From G963717155 sp963717155 (lineage in GTDB: Bacteria > Actinomycetota > Thermoleophilia > Gaiellales > JALYLC01), in contig OY970326.1 of the NCBI GenBank assembly GCA_963717155.1, positions 4,836,001 to 4,900,000 of the forward strand: DNA of 64,000 nucleotides, given 5' to 3'. The translations under genes were made by a program, and so were the position numbers. The notes under the pieces were generated by a model. The model was given only the letters and a program-made list of their open reading frames with translations, ran no database searches and was not told the origin of the DNA. This document shows, in pieces, positions 7,733 through 16,239 of this stretch. Numbering within the stretch: position 1 is the first letter of the stretch; each line of letters begins with the position of its first letter.

Positions 7733-8113
7733 TCATGCGCGGGGCTTTTCCGTGGGGTCGAGGTCGTACAGGACGTGGCCGTAGGTGTTGTAGGAGAGGC
7801 TCGGTGCGAGTCCGGCCTGCGCGGCGACGTCGACGATCGAGCGCCCCTCGCTGATCAGCAGCGAGACGAAGAGGTGGCGAAGGTCGTAGGGCCGTATCCC
7901 GGCGACTCCTGCGATTTGGGCGGCGGGCCTGAACACGCGTTTGCGCCAGTTGCGCCAGTCGTAGTCGCTCCACGGCGTGCCGCCGGCCTTCGGGAAGACG
8001 AGATCGGTCGGAGCATCGTGCGCCGTGATCGCGTGCCACGCGGCGAGGTCGTCCGCGAGCGGTGCGAGCAGGCCGACGCTGCGCGCGCGGCGGGTCTTCG
8101 TCTCTTTCAACGG
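7733..8113 (-). pseudogene. Tyrosine recombinase (phage-type integrase), C-terminal remnant
   Basis: The minus-strand product ends with the second half of an integrase catalytic domain: a conserved basic beta-turn region (KETKTRRARSV), the arginine box PYDLRHLFVSLL and a final NTYGHVL containing the nucleophilic tyrosine. The box histidine before DLR is replaced by tyrosine, and the usual LGH element reads GLAP. Similarity stops near 8113; the frame runs on to 8299 but only as antisense or out-of-frame sequence overlapping apbE. The N-terminal DNA-binding domain and first catalytic arginine are missing. The remnant sits right against tRNA-Thr, the standard place for an integrase beside its attachment site. 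Confidence 0.75.
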
Positions 8114-8193
8114 CGGCGCAGAGCGCAGCGCACGACGTCCGGGACGGGCAGCCGCAGCGCGAGAAGCACGGTGTCGATCGGCGGGCCCGGCTC

Positions 8194-9042
8194 TCAGCGG
8201 ACAGGTGAGTCGACCGAGGCGGGTCGACCCGGCCTGGAACGCACGAAGGGGAAGCCCGGCGTCGCGACTATCGTGCCGTCGGAGAGAAGGGCCAGGCACT
8301 CGTACCCGCGGAGCGTGGTGGCCCAGGCTGCGCTGCGCTCGCCCATCGCGAACGCGGCGGTCGCGAGCGCATCGGCCGTCGCGAGGTCCGGTCCGGCGAT
8401 CGTCGCCGACAGGAGCCCGGAGGCCGGACGGCGGTTGTGTGGATCGACTATGTGGTCACCGCGGGCATACGCGCCCGACGTTGCCAGCGCGAGATCGCGG
8501 GACTCGACGACCGCGACGATCCGGTTCGTGACCTGGGGATGTTGGATGCCGGTTCGCCACGTGTCGTCGGGCAGCGCCCCGCCACGGAGCCTGATGTCGC
8601 CACCGGCATTGATCGAGTAGTTGGCGATCCCGTGCTGCTCGAGGAGCTCGCCGCCGCGGTCGACCGACCAGCCCTTGACGAGCCCGGATGGATCGACCTC
8701 GAGCAGCGATGCGTAGCGAGCGTCGAAGAAGCCGCCCGTCTCCTCCCGAAGCTCGTCACAGCGCGCCAACACAGCCCGAACGTCGGCATGGCACTCGCCC
8801 AGATCGAGCTCGTCCCGGTTCAGCCGGCTGATCTCACTCTCCGCGCGGTAGGTGCTGAACCGTGCGTCGACCGCCCGGAACCAGTCGAACAGCTCCTCGA
8901 CAGGCAACTCGTCGCAGTCGTCGCGGATATCGACGACGATCGGCATCCCCATGATCTGCGCGACCCGACGCCTCCCCGGAAGCTCGCGATCCAAGCGGCT
9001 CACAGGCTCACGACCGCCGCCGCGATGAGTCCCGGATCTCAC
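8194..9042 (-). CDS. apbE: FAD:protein FMN transferase (ApbE)
   Basis: Transfers FMN from FAD onto a threonine or serine of exported flavoproteins. The 282-residue protein shows family motifs: IMGMPIVVDIR at the start of the domain, FSTYRAESEISRLN, the VKGWSVDRG helix, NAGGDIRLRG for FAD binding, ATSGAYARGDHIVDP, and ATADALATAAFAMG near the metal site. No convincing lipobox or signal peptide is seen. The GTG at 9042 overlaps the stop of the reductase gene (GTGA), so synthesis is coupled. The FMN-binding protein at 11046-11432, with a flavinylation motif, is the obvious substrate. Last gene of the four-gene operon. Confidence 0.92.
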   Translation of the reverse strand: MRSGTHRGGGREPVSRLDRELPGRRRVAQIMGMPIVVDIRDDCDELPVEELFDWFRAVDARFSTYRAESEISRLNRDELDLGECHADVRAVLARCDELREETGGFFDARYASLLEVDPSGLVKGWSVDRGGELLEQHGIANYSINAGGDIRLRGGALPDDTWRTGIQHPQVTNRIVAVVESRDLALATSGAYARGDHIVDPHNRRPASGLLSATIAGPDLATADALATAAFAMGERSAAWATTLRGYECLALLSDGTIVATPGFPFVRSRPGRPASVDSPVR

Positions 9043-10646
9043 AGCGCGAACTTCTCGACGTGGAGGTGGCGGCGCGGGACGCCGGCCATCTGCAGTTCGG
9101 GCACGATCCGGTCCACCATGCCGGGAGGCCCGCAGACATAGACGTCACGCTCGTCGATGTCCGGAACGAGCTCTCGGAGATGGCTCGGCGACAGAAGGTG
9201 GCGCGCCGCGGGATCGCGGTGGTCGCCGACGAGGTATTCGACCCGAGCGCCACGCGCGGCCGCGATCGCGTCGAGCTCGCCGCGGAAGACGACGTCTGAG
9301 GGCGAGGTGACGCGGTACAGCGCGACGACGTTCCCGTCGATCGTCTCGAGGAGCGCCCGCACGGGTGTGATGCCGATCCCGCCCGCAATCAGCAGTGCCA
9401 TGTGTGTGACGCTCGCAGCTGCGGTGAAGACACCGAAGGGCCCGGCCGCGAACACGCGCGTTCCCACCGGAATCGTCGCGAGCTTCGAGGTGTGGTCGCC
9501 GAGTGATTTGACGGTGATCCGGAACGTCTCGCCATCGGGGGCCTCCGAGAGTGAGAACGGGTGCTTCGTGTACCAGAATCCTCTGGTCATGAAGCGCCAG
9601 AAGAAGAACTGGCCGGCCTCCGCGTGGAGGCGCTCGAGCCCGCGCCCGCCGATCCGGAGCGAGACGACGCCCGCTGACTCCTCGATCACCTCGGTGACCC
9701 GCAGATCGAAACGCGCGGAGCGGAGGAGCGGACGGACAACCCGGTAGTAGACGACGATCGCGAGCACGCCGGCGAACAGGCTGCGCCAGTAGTCGGCCGC
9801 GACCGTGTCGATCACGAACTCGTTGCCGGCCGGGATCATGTGGAACCACGAGAGCGCGATCCCCGCGTACGCGGCGAGGTGGATCGCGTACCAGCACTCG
9901 TACGGGAGCTTGCGCTTGACAATCACGATCGAGCTGAAGACGACGGCGATCAGAAGCGCGGTGCCGATCGTTGCGGTGATCATGCCGGGGTACGGGGAAG
10001 TTGCAAGACCGGCCGCAAGTCCCGTGCGCTTCGGGATCCCTGCCGATGGAATTGCACCCGAGATCGTTCCGCCAGTCCCACTCCCGCCTCCGATACTCCC
10101 GGCGTGTGTCGCGGCAGCGGTCTTCGCCGGCTGCGGCAAGGTGAGCCAGTTCCAGTACTCGCGCGGGAACGAGTGCTTGTCCTGCCTCGCGTAGCCCCAG
10201 ACCGAGAATGTGACATGGGCGAGGATCAGATCGAGGACCGCGTGCCCGTTCCAGCGGTGCCAGATGGTCAGGCGGTCAAAACCGACGAGACGTTCGAGAG
10301 AAGGGACCCGTGCGAGAAGGAGCACCTGGATCAAGGCCAGGTACCCGGAGAGAAGCGCGGTGATCCGCCCGAGCCCGAGCAGCACGGAGGTGAGGTTGTG
10401 CCAGTGGTAGCCGAGACCGTCAGCGCCGCCGCCGCCCCAGATCACGACGATCAGGACGGCATTCCCGATCAGGAACGCGCTCAGCGCGGTGACGCTGAGC
10501 CGTTGCTGCAGGCCCCCAGGACGCCGCCGTGCCCGCCCTACCGGTCGCCTCGCGGTCGCGGGTTGCCGCCCCGGCGCGGGCCGGGACGGCGAGGGCTCGA
10601 GAGGGGATCTGGGCCGGTAGGACTGGTGTTGCTGCCCGGTGCTCAC
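9039..10646 (-). CDS. Ferric-reductase-like transmembrane flavocytochrome with FAD/NAD(P)H module
   Basis: A 535-residue membrane oxidoreductase. A proline-rich cytoplasmic N-terminus (about 45 residues) precedes a ferric-reductase-like membrane domain with paired histidines for haem (WHRWNGHAVLDLILAH and IHLAAYAGIALSWFH) and a glycine-rich loop. The C-terminal half is a ferredoxin-NADP reductase fold: KHPFSLS for FAD, GGIGITPVRALLE and CGPPGM for the nicotinamide nucleotide. No 2Fe-2S domain follows. It would carry electrons from cytosolic NAD(P)H across the membrane through haem. Within this operon the natural acceptor is the FMN-loaded exported protein. GTG start 3 bp after the upstream stop. 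Confidence 0.88.
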   Translation of the reverse strand: MSTGQQHQSYRPRSPLEPSPSRPAPGRQPATARRPVGRARRRPGGLQQRLSVTALSAFLIGNAVLIVVIWGGGGADGLGYHWHNLTSVLLGLGRITALLSGYLALIQVLLLARVPSLERLVGFDRLTIWHRWNGHAVLDLILAHVTFSVWGYARQDKHSFPREYWNWLTLPQPAKTAAATHAGSIGGGSGTGGTISGAIPSAGIPKRTGLAAGLATSPYPGMITATIGTALLIAVVFSSIVIVKRKLPYECWYAIHLAAYAGIALSWFHMIPAGNEFVIDTVAADYWRSLFAGVLAIVVYYRVVRPLLRSARFDLRVTEVIEESAGVVSLRIGGRGLERLHAEAGQFFFWRFMTRGFWYTKHPFSLSEAPDGETFRITVKSLGDHTSKLATIPVGTRVFAAGPFGVFTAAASVTHMALLIAGGIGITPVRALLETIDGNVVALYRVTSPSDVVFRGELDAIAAARGARVEYLVGDHRDPAARHLLSPSHLRELVPDIDERDVYVCGPPGMVDRIVPELQMAGVPRRHLHVEKFAL

Positions 10647-10649
10647 CGG

Positions 10650-11009
10650 CTAGTCGGAAGCGCGGCTGGAGCGGAGGTTGGCGGCGGAGTTCTTGCTCGG
10701 CAGGGCGCTGCCGATCTTGCCGTGCACGACCTTGCCGAGCGAGCCGCCGTCATCGGAGCCCGAGCCTTCGTCCCCTCCACCGAGGGAGCGAAGCTTGCCG
10801 GCAGCGCTCGTGCTCGGACGTGTGCCGCCGATCGTCCCGTGCACGACCTTGCCGAGCGAGCCGCCGTCGTCTTCGCCTCCGGCCGAGAGTGCGATACCCG
10901 GCGACTGCGCTGCGAGCGTTGCGTTGGCCGCCGACGCGACACCAGCGGCCGAGGCGAAGACGACCAGGAAGGCTGCTGTGGCGAGAGCTGTTATCCGGGC
11001 GCGTGTCAT
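10650..11009 (-). CDS. Small secreted protein with a duplicated GGSLGKVVHG repeat
   Basis: A 119-residue protein, unknown family. Residues 1-28 form a signal peptide ending ASA. The mature part is two copies of a 39-residue unit: DDGGSLGKVVHG at 47-58 and again at 86-97, each followed by a TIGG/KIGS turn and a serine/lysine-rich stretch ending LRS. The DNA repeats with a period of 117 bp. AAGGAG lies about 10 bp before the ATG. It lies between the FMN-binding protein and the membrane reductase in the same operon, so it probably acts outside the membrane in the same electron-transfer chain. The single histidine per repeat could bind a cofactor or metal; that is speculation. Confidence 0.7.
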   Translation of the reverse strand: MTRARITALATAAFLVVFASAAGVASAANATLAAQSPGIALSAGGEDDGGSLGKVVHGTIGGTRPSTSAAGKLRSLGGGDEGSGSDDGGSLGKVVHGKIGSALPSKNSAANLRSSRASD

Positions 11010-11045
11010 CTGCTGAATCTCCTTCTGTGTGTGCGTGCAGGGTGG

Positions 11046-11432
11046 TCAGACGTGGGCCTTGAGCAGCGCGGCCTGAAGCGACTTGATGAAGGCCTGGCTC
11101 GTGTAGGTGGCGCCTGAGACGTTCTGGATCCTGGCGCTCTGCGCTGTTAAGAACTCCTGCCGCAGGATCGGGAGGGACTGCGACATGATGTACTGCGAAC
11201 GCGAGGTGTGGAACGTGTAGCCGCCGCCGAGATCGGTGAACCTGTGGTTCGCGCCGGTCGTCTTCATCGTCACGTTGACGGTGACCGTGCCCCACTGGTG
11301 TGCCGGCACTGTCGGGCCCGTGAACTTCGCACTTTTCGCAGGAGCGGCGGCGGCCTCGCCGGCCGGCAGCGCGAGCGCCGTGCCGCCCGCCAGGATCATC
11401 AGGTAACCGCGCATCCGGTTCGACTTGATCAT
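11046..11432 (-). CDS. Exported FMN-binding domain protein (ApbE substrate)
   Basis: A 128-residue protein starting at ATG 11432, with GGAGG 6 bp upstream. An N-terminal signal peptide (GYLMILAGGTALALPAGEAAAA) is followed by an FMN-binding domain of about 90 residues. The motif VSGATYTS (S106-S112) matches the flavinylation site of this family, in which ApbE links FMN to the threonine after GA (T109). It is the first gene of the operon and the likely terminal or relay flavoprotein on the outer face of the membrane. Related systems reduce extracellular acceptors or feed periplasmic reductases; no dedicated reductase domain is present here. Confidence 0.88.
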   Translation of the reverse strand: MIKSNRMRGYLMILAGGTALALPAGEAAAAPAKSAKFTGPTVPAHQWGTVTVNVTMKTTGANHRFTDLGGGYTFHTSRSQYIMSQSLPILRQEFLTAQSARIQNVSGATYTSQAFIKSLQAALLKAHV

Positions 11433-12077
11433 GCGTGACCTCCTTGAGTAGATGTCCTCACCGTACGGCCGCGTCCCCAAAGAGCAGGAGAGGGGCAGGC
11501 CAAGGTTTGGCAAGGAAAGGCACAAGATTCAGAAGCGGCCCGCATCGCCGACTGGATCACCTGTGAGGCGCAGCCCGGCCCGAAGCCGCCAAGCCGGACC
11601 TCACGTGCGCTGTCAGAGGCCCACAGGCGCAACGCCCGTCGGCGTCACGGCGACCTCGGCACCCCAAGAGCGAGTCGAGGGCCGGAACGCACGTGTGGTC
11701 AAGGACAACGATCGACTCGACACTCGGATATGTCTGCCACACGGAAGCCCGCAATCGCCGCGCCCGGCGGCCTCAGTCCCGACAGAAGGCACACCCGCTG
11801 CGCCGCTGTCGTAGTCGAGGGATCTCGATATTCACGACATCGAGATAGATGGGCGTGAACGCGGAGGTCCTCTCGACTCTACCCGGACACCCTCGTCTAC
11901 TCGCCGCAGCACGGAAATCCGGGCGTCGCATACAGCGGTTGCCGCGATTCCTGTTCAGCGGCGACCACAGAGACCGTTGGGTCGACGACGATCTCGATCC
12001 GCTCGACCCCAGCCGCCTCGGCGTAGCGGTCAAGCTCGGCGCCGTAACGGTGACGGTCGACAAGTCGGGGCGCACGA
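11433..12077. other. Island interval without a recognisable gene
   Basis: 645 bp upstream of the flavin operon and of the NUDIX gene. Open frames exist on both strands but none resembles a known protein or has a good ribosome binding site. The operon promoter should lie here on the minus strand; no near-consensus pair of boxes stands out. Confidence 0.4.
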
Positions 12078-12539
12078 GTGCCGGCATTCCTGCTCTGGCG
12101 AAGCCGCGAGAGTCGCGTGGAGGTGCTCCTGGCACATCAGGGCGGGCCGCTCTGGGCGAGGAAGGACATCGGCCACTGGACGATCCCCAAGGGCGAGGTC
12201 GAGCCCGGTGAGGAGTTGGTGGCCGTGGCTCGGAGAGAGTTCGCCGAAGAGATCGGACACGAAGTCCCCGACCGTCCGCTCATCGATCTTGGAGAGATCA
12301 CACAGAAGTCCGGCAAGCTCGTGCTGGGGTGGGCCGTTCAGGAAGACCTCGACCCGTCGGCGACGGTGAGCAACACCTACACGATGGAGTGGCCGCCGCA
12401 CTCGGGTGTCTTCGAGGCATTCCCCGAGATCGACCGCGTCGAATGGTTCACGCTCGACGAGGCACGCCGAAGGCTGAAGGCAGCTCGGGTTCCCTTCCTC
12501 GATCGGCTTCATGCGGCCCTCACACCCAACCACGCATAG
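12078..12539 (+). CDS. NUDIX hydrolase
   Basis: Pyrophosphohydrolase of 153 residues. The NUDIX box is complete: G at the start of GEVEPGEE, followed by REFAEEIG, with the preceding WTIPKG loop. Family members cleave nucleotide diphosphates linked to another moiety; the substrate is unknown. GTG 12078 gives PAFLLWRS at the N-terminus. One base out of frame just upstream, the DNA encodes RTSAGI, the usual beginning of this subfamily (SAGILLWR), so a single-base insertion near 12085-12092 may have displaced the original start. The gene may be functional from the internal GTG or slightly damaged. It is the last gene of the island before the attR-like repeat. Confidence 0.78.
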   Translation: MPAFLLWRSRESRVEVLLAHQGGPLWARKDIGHWTIPKGEVEPGEELVAVARREFAEEIGHEVPDRPLIDLGEITQKSGKLVLGWAVQEDLDPSATVSNTYTMEWPPHSGVFEAFPEIDRVEWFTLDEARRRLKAARVPFLDRLHAALTPNHA

Positions 12540-12717
12540 CCGACCGGCGACGCCACGAACTCCGCGGGCGGATCGCGGACGGCTACGGCGGCCGCCTCTC
12601 GATGTCAACGCGATGTCAACCAACGCCTGAAACCAACCGCAACCCGCCAGCCCAAGAATGGCTGCAATCAGCGAGATCCTCAGCTAGCGGCGACCCTCCG
12701 CAATCTCCTTCGCCGAA
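12540..12717. other. Right end of the island, no gene seen
   Basis: Contains a short tandem GATGTCAAC at about 12602 and 12612 and nothing else recognisable. Confidence 0.3.
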
Positions 12718-12761
12718 ATGGTAAGGAGGGGGTCCAGGGTTCGAGTCCCTGAGAGGGCTTC
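12718..12761 (+). repeat. attR-like direct repeat (copy of tRNA-Thr 3' part)
   Basis: Exact 44-base copy of 7582-7625. The sequence upstream cannot form the 5' half of a tRNA, so this is an attachment-site scar, not a second tRNA gene. The 280 bp from here to the next start codon hold no recognised gene. Confidence 0.85.
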
Positions 12762-13041
12762 TCGCTTATAGAGGTGCGAACGTAACCTGACCACCTCTTT
12801 ACCGCTCGGTTCGAGGCAGGGCGCCGGAAGCCAGTAATCAACTGGAACGAGCGGCTATAACGGTGCCCTTGAAGCCCCCGGCAGACGCGCGACCTCCACG
12901 CGAACTCCCTCCTTGGCGCGTCGCCGAGGACGAGGACGAGCGGCTCGTTCAGATCCTGGTGGGCAAAGCTGGCGGCGGCTAGGCTATGCGCGGTGCTCCG
13001 GTCGGGTCGCGGACGGGCGCTGCGCGGTTTGGAGGTCTGCC

Positions 13042-14163
13042 ATGGAATCGAGCGGTAACGGCTCGTCGCGGGCTTCGTCTCGTTCCGACGATCAGAGGGC
13101 GCTGTTGGAATCGGCTGAGCGCGTCGCGCAGATCGGCAGCTGGGAGTGGACTCCTGAAACCGGCGAGCTCCTCTGGTCGGACAACCTGTTCCGGCTATTC
13201 GGGTTGGAGCCGGGTTCGGCGACGCCGTCCGTCGAACTGGTGCGGGAGATGACCCATCCCGACGACCGGGAGCTGCAGGAGCGGGAGGTCGAGCGGGTGA
13301 GGCAGGGGCCCACGTCTCATCGCTACGAGTATCGAATCGTACGCACCGACGGTTCAACTCGGCATCTGCGCTCCACGCTGGCCAAGATCGACGAGCAGGG
13401 CAAGCCGCACAAGATCCTGGGTACGGTGCAGGACTTCACCGACCAGCGCCGCACCGAGAGCGAAATCACGGCCCTCGTCGCCGTTTCGGAAGCGATCGTT
13501 CAGTGGGAGTCCTTCGGTCAGGGCGTCGAGAATCTGCTTCGGAGGCTCGCCGACGCGTTGGACTGCGTGGTCGGGGTTCTCTGGGTGCCAGAAGGCGAGG
13601 AGCTGGTCGCCCGCGTCGTTTGGCGCAAACGGAACCTCGACAAGGCGGACGATTTCGAAGCGGCCACCCGCAGGCTCCGGATCGCCGAGGGCCAGGGGCT
13701 TCCGGGCAGCGTATGGAAATCGGGAACGCCCATCGCATTGAACGATCTCCGTGAGTTTCAGGGCTACCTTCGTACTGAGGAGGCCAAGACCGCCGGCCTA
13801 CGGGGGGGAGTGGCGTTCGCCGTGCTCGACGGCGAAGAAGTGCTCGCGGTAGTCGAGCTCTACTCCTGCGAGGACGCCGAGCCGAGCGAGCGGCTGATGC
13901 GCTCGCTGGTCGGTATCGGCCACCAGCTGGGCCAGTTCCTCAAACATCACCGGGGTGAGCTTGGGAGCGCTCGGCTGACGCCCCGCGAGCTCGAGATTCT
14001 CCAACTCGCGGCTCGGGGCAACTCGGCGGCGCAGATTGCCGAGCGGCTGACGATCAGCCGGTCAACTGTAAAAACTCACTTCGAGCATGTCTACGCCAAG
14101 CTTGAGGTTCCGGATCGTGTGGCGGCCGTGGCGAAGGCCGTGCGATCCGGATTGGTCGAGTAG
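13042..14163 (+). CDS. PAS-GAF-LuxR transcriptional regulator
   Basis: A 373-residue cytoplasmic sensor-regulator. A PAS domain of the PAS_3 type occupies about residues 22-137 (GSWEWTPETGELLWSDNLF to ILGTVQDFTDQR), a GAF domain about 145-305, and a LuxR-type helix-turn-helix the C-terminus (LTPRELEILQLAARG, ISRSTVKTHFEHVYAKL). No receiver or kinase domain is present, so the sensory domains probably act directly on DNA binding. The ATG at 13042 has GGAGG 7 bp upstream. The phosphodiesterase gene begins at the next base after the stop and its first PAS domain resembles this one, which suggests duplication. Confidence 0.87.
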   Translation: MESSGNGSSRASSRSDDQRALLESAERVAQIGSWEWTPETGELLWSDNLFRLFGLEPGSATPSVELVREMTHPDDRELQEREVERVRQGPTSHRYEYRIVRTDGSTRHLRSTLAKIDEQGKPHKILGTVQDFTDQRRTESEITALVAVSEAIVQWESFGQGVENLLRRLADALDCVVGVLWVPEGEELVARVVWRKRNLDKADDFEAATRRLRIAEGQGLPGSVWKSGTPIALNDLREFQGYLRTEEAKTAGLRGGVAFAVLDGEEVLAVVELYSCEDAEPSERLMRSLVGIGHQLGQFLKHHRGELGSARLTPRELEILQLAARGNSAAQIAERLTISRSTVKTHFEHVYAKLEVPDRVAAVAKAVRSGLVE

Positions 14164-16239
14164 TTGTCAATTCGTCCCAAGATCGGCCGGTCGGCCGATA
14201 GCGAACGGGGTCGGTCCTGGTTTAGTGTGAGGAGGGCCGCATGGTTCGGCGGGAAGCCGGACGACATCTCGAGTGGGACGCTTATCACAACGCTCAACGC
14301 CGATACGGGTGCATCGCCGAGCGACCGTGATCATCCGATCTCACATGACGGAGGTCAGCCACCGCCCGAGCGTCTTGTCCTGGATCGAGCCGAGCAGCTC
14401 GCACAAACTGGGAGTTGGGACTGGAACCTCGAGGCGGACGTGCTCCTGTGGTCGGACAACATGTTCCGTCTCTTGGGCCTCGAGCCAGCAGAGATCACCC
14501 CGACCCCCGACTACGTCGTTGGGCGAATACATCCCGAGGATCGCGAGCGTGTGGAGCGCGAGCTGGAGGCGGCAAGAGCTGTAGGGATCCTCCCCGACGT
14601 GACGTATCGAATCACCATGCCCGGCGGCAGCGTGCGGTCACTACGCTCCCATGCCGCAGTGGCGGATGAGGCCGAGGGTCGTCCATCGCGGCTGATCGGC
14701 TGCGTTCAGGACGTCACGGAGCTCGCCGAGGCGATGCGGAAGTCGGAGGAGTCACTGACGCTGATGGAAACGCTCCAGTCGACTGCACCGGTGGGCTTTG
14801 CCTTCGTCGATCGTGAGTTTCGGATCGTCCGCATCAATCAAGCCCTTGCCGCGGTGAACGGCTCTCCGCTCGAGGACCAGCTCGGCCGCACCGTCGCCGA
14901 GGTGGTCCCGGATGTCTGGTCGCAGATGGAGTCTGTCTACCGCAGTGTGCTTGACACGGGTGAGCCCGTGGTCAACCTCGAGGTCGATCGCGAGCGGGGT
15001 GAGACGGGTGATCGCCGTCACTGGCTCGCGAGCTATTACCCGGTCATCATCGACGACGAGGTGATCGGAGTCGGTGTTGTCGTGGTCGACATCACCGACC
15101 GTAGGGAGGCCGACTACTTTCACTCGGCCGTGACGGAAACCATGGTGGAGGGGCTCTACACGCTCGACGGCGCGGGCCGCCTGACATTCATGAACTCCGC
15201 AGCCTCGAGGATTCTCGGCTGGACCGAGGAGGAACTGCGCGGCAAAGACATGCACACCGCCATCCATTTCCAGAATGCAGACGGATCGCCGCATCCTCAT
15301 GAGGATTGCGCGCTGTTGGCAGTGAGGATCGAGGGGCGGCCCGTACGCATGGCCCACGACGCGTTCACATGCAAGGCCGGCGCGATCTGTCCCGTCGCCT
15401 ATTCGGCCGCGCCGCTGTTGGACGGGACGACGATCTGCGGTGTTGTCGTCGTATTTCGCGATACGAGTGCGGAGCAAGCCGACGAAGACCGGGTCAGGCG
15501 CGGGCTGGACACGCTCGCGTGGGTCGGTCGGATCAGGGACGCACTCGATGAAGACAGGTTGGTGCTCCACTCACAGCCGATCGTTGCTCTCGCGGGTGGG
15601 CAACCGAGCCAGGAACTGCTTCTACGAATGATTGGATCGGGCGGCGATCTGATCCTGCCCGGGAGCTTTCTTCCGGCAGCTGAAAAGTATGGGCTGATGG
15701 GTGAGATCGATCGCTGGGTGATTCGTCAAGCGGTCGGCTTGGCTGCCGGCGGTCACCGCGTGGAAGCGAACCTCTCGGCGGAGTCGATCAGCAATCTGGA
15801 CCTGCTTCCCCTGATCGAGCAAGAGCTGCGCAATGCGAACGCTGATCCATCAAACATCGTCTTCGAGATTACCGAGACTGTCGTGATGGAGAACCCTCAG
15901 GCGGGCGAGGCATTCGCGCGCGGTTTGAGCGAGGTTGGCTGTCCGCTCGCGCTCGATGACTTCGGTACCGGATTCGGAACGTTCACCTACCTCAAGAACC
16001 TGCCCTTCACCTATCTGAAGATCGACGTCGAGTTCGTCCGGGACCTAACCACCAATCAGGCCAACCAGCACCTGGTAAAGGCGATCGTCGGTTTGGCGGC
16101 TGACTTCGGGTGCCAGACAATTGCCGAGGGCGTCGAAGACGCCGAGACGCTGGCCCTTCTAAAGGAGTACGGCGTCGATTTTGCTCAAGGGTTCTACCTC
16201 GGACGCCCAGCGCCGATCGAGGCTTCCTATGGATGCTGA
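14164..16239 (+). CDS. Multi-PAS EAL-domain protein (cyclic-di-GMP phosphodiesterase)
   Basis: Up to 691 residues: three PAS domains (about 78-185, 195-310 and 318-430) followed by an EAL domain (about 458-685). EAL signatures present are ELLLRM in place of EALLR, ANLSAESI, EITETVVMENP, LDDFGTGFGTFTYL, LKIDVEFV and AEGVEDAE, so the metal and catalytic residues appear intact and hydrolysis of c-di-GMP to pGpG is expected. TTG 14164 directly follows the previous stop; the first 70 residues look unconserved and GTG 14227 is an alternative start. No membrane segment. It overlaps the following GGDEF gene by 11 bp, giving a synthase/hydrolase pair. Confidence 0.85.
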   Translation: MSIRPKIGRSADSERGRSWFSVRRAAWFGGKPDDISSGTLITTLNADTGASPSDRDHPISHDGGQPPPERLVLDRAEQLAQTGSWDWNLEADVLLWSDNMFRLLGLEPAEITPTPDYVVGRIHPEDRERVERELEAARAVGILPDVTYRITMPGGSVRSLRSHAAVADEAEGRPSRLIGCVQDVTELAEAMRKSEESLTLMETLQSTAPVGFAFVDREFRIVRINQALAAVNGSPLEDQLGRTVAEVVPDVWSQMESVYRSVLDTGEPVVNLEVDRERGETGDRRHWLASYYPVIIDDEVIGVGVVVVDITDRREADYFHSAVTETMVEGLYTLDGAGRLTFMNSAASRILGWTEEELRGKDMHTAIHFQNADGSPHPHEDCALLAVRIEGRPVRMAHDAFTCKAGAICPVAYSAAPLLDGTTICGVVVVFRDTSAEQADEDRVRRGLDTLAWVGRIRDALDEDRLVLHSQPIVALAGGQPSQELLLRMIGSGGDLILPGSFLPAAEKYGLMGEIDRWVIRQAVGLAAGGHRVEANLSAESISNLDLLPLIEQELRNANADPSNIVFEITETVVMENPQAGEAFARGLSEVGCPLALDDFGTGFGTFTYLKNLPFTYLKIDVEFVRDLTTNQANQHLVKAIVGLAADFGCQTIAEGVEDAETLALLKEYGVDFAQGFYLGRPAPIEASYGC

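Larger units (their letters stand above)
7582..12761. mobile_element. tRNA-Thr-integrated genomic island with decayed integrase
   Basis: A 5.1 kb segment bounded by 44-bp perfect direct repeats of the tRNA-Thr 3' part. Next to the intact tRNA lies the catalytic C-terminal portion of a tyrosine recombinase, truncated at its N-terminus. The cargo is an operon for flavin-based extracytoplasmic electron transfer (8194-11432) and a NUDIX hydrolase (12078-12539). No replication, conjugation or phage structural gene is present, so this is a degenerate, probably immobile island. Boundaries and integrase remnant are seen directly; past mobility is inferred. Confidence 0.75.

Noticed and set aside
11773..12135. 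120-codon minus-strand frame upstream of the flavin operon
   Set aside because: Arg/Ser-rich, no ribosome binding site, overlaps the start of the NUDIX gene, and no recognisable motif.
12718..12761. Possible second tRNA-Thr
   Set aside because: Only the 3' part from the anticodon loop is present; no 5' acceptor strand, D arm or anticodon-stem partner exists upstream.
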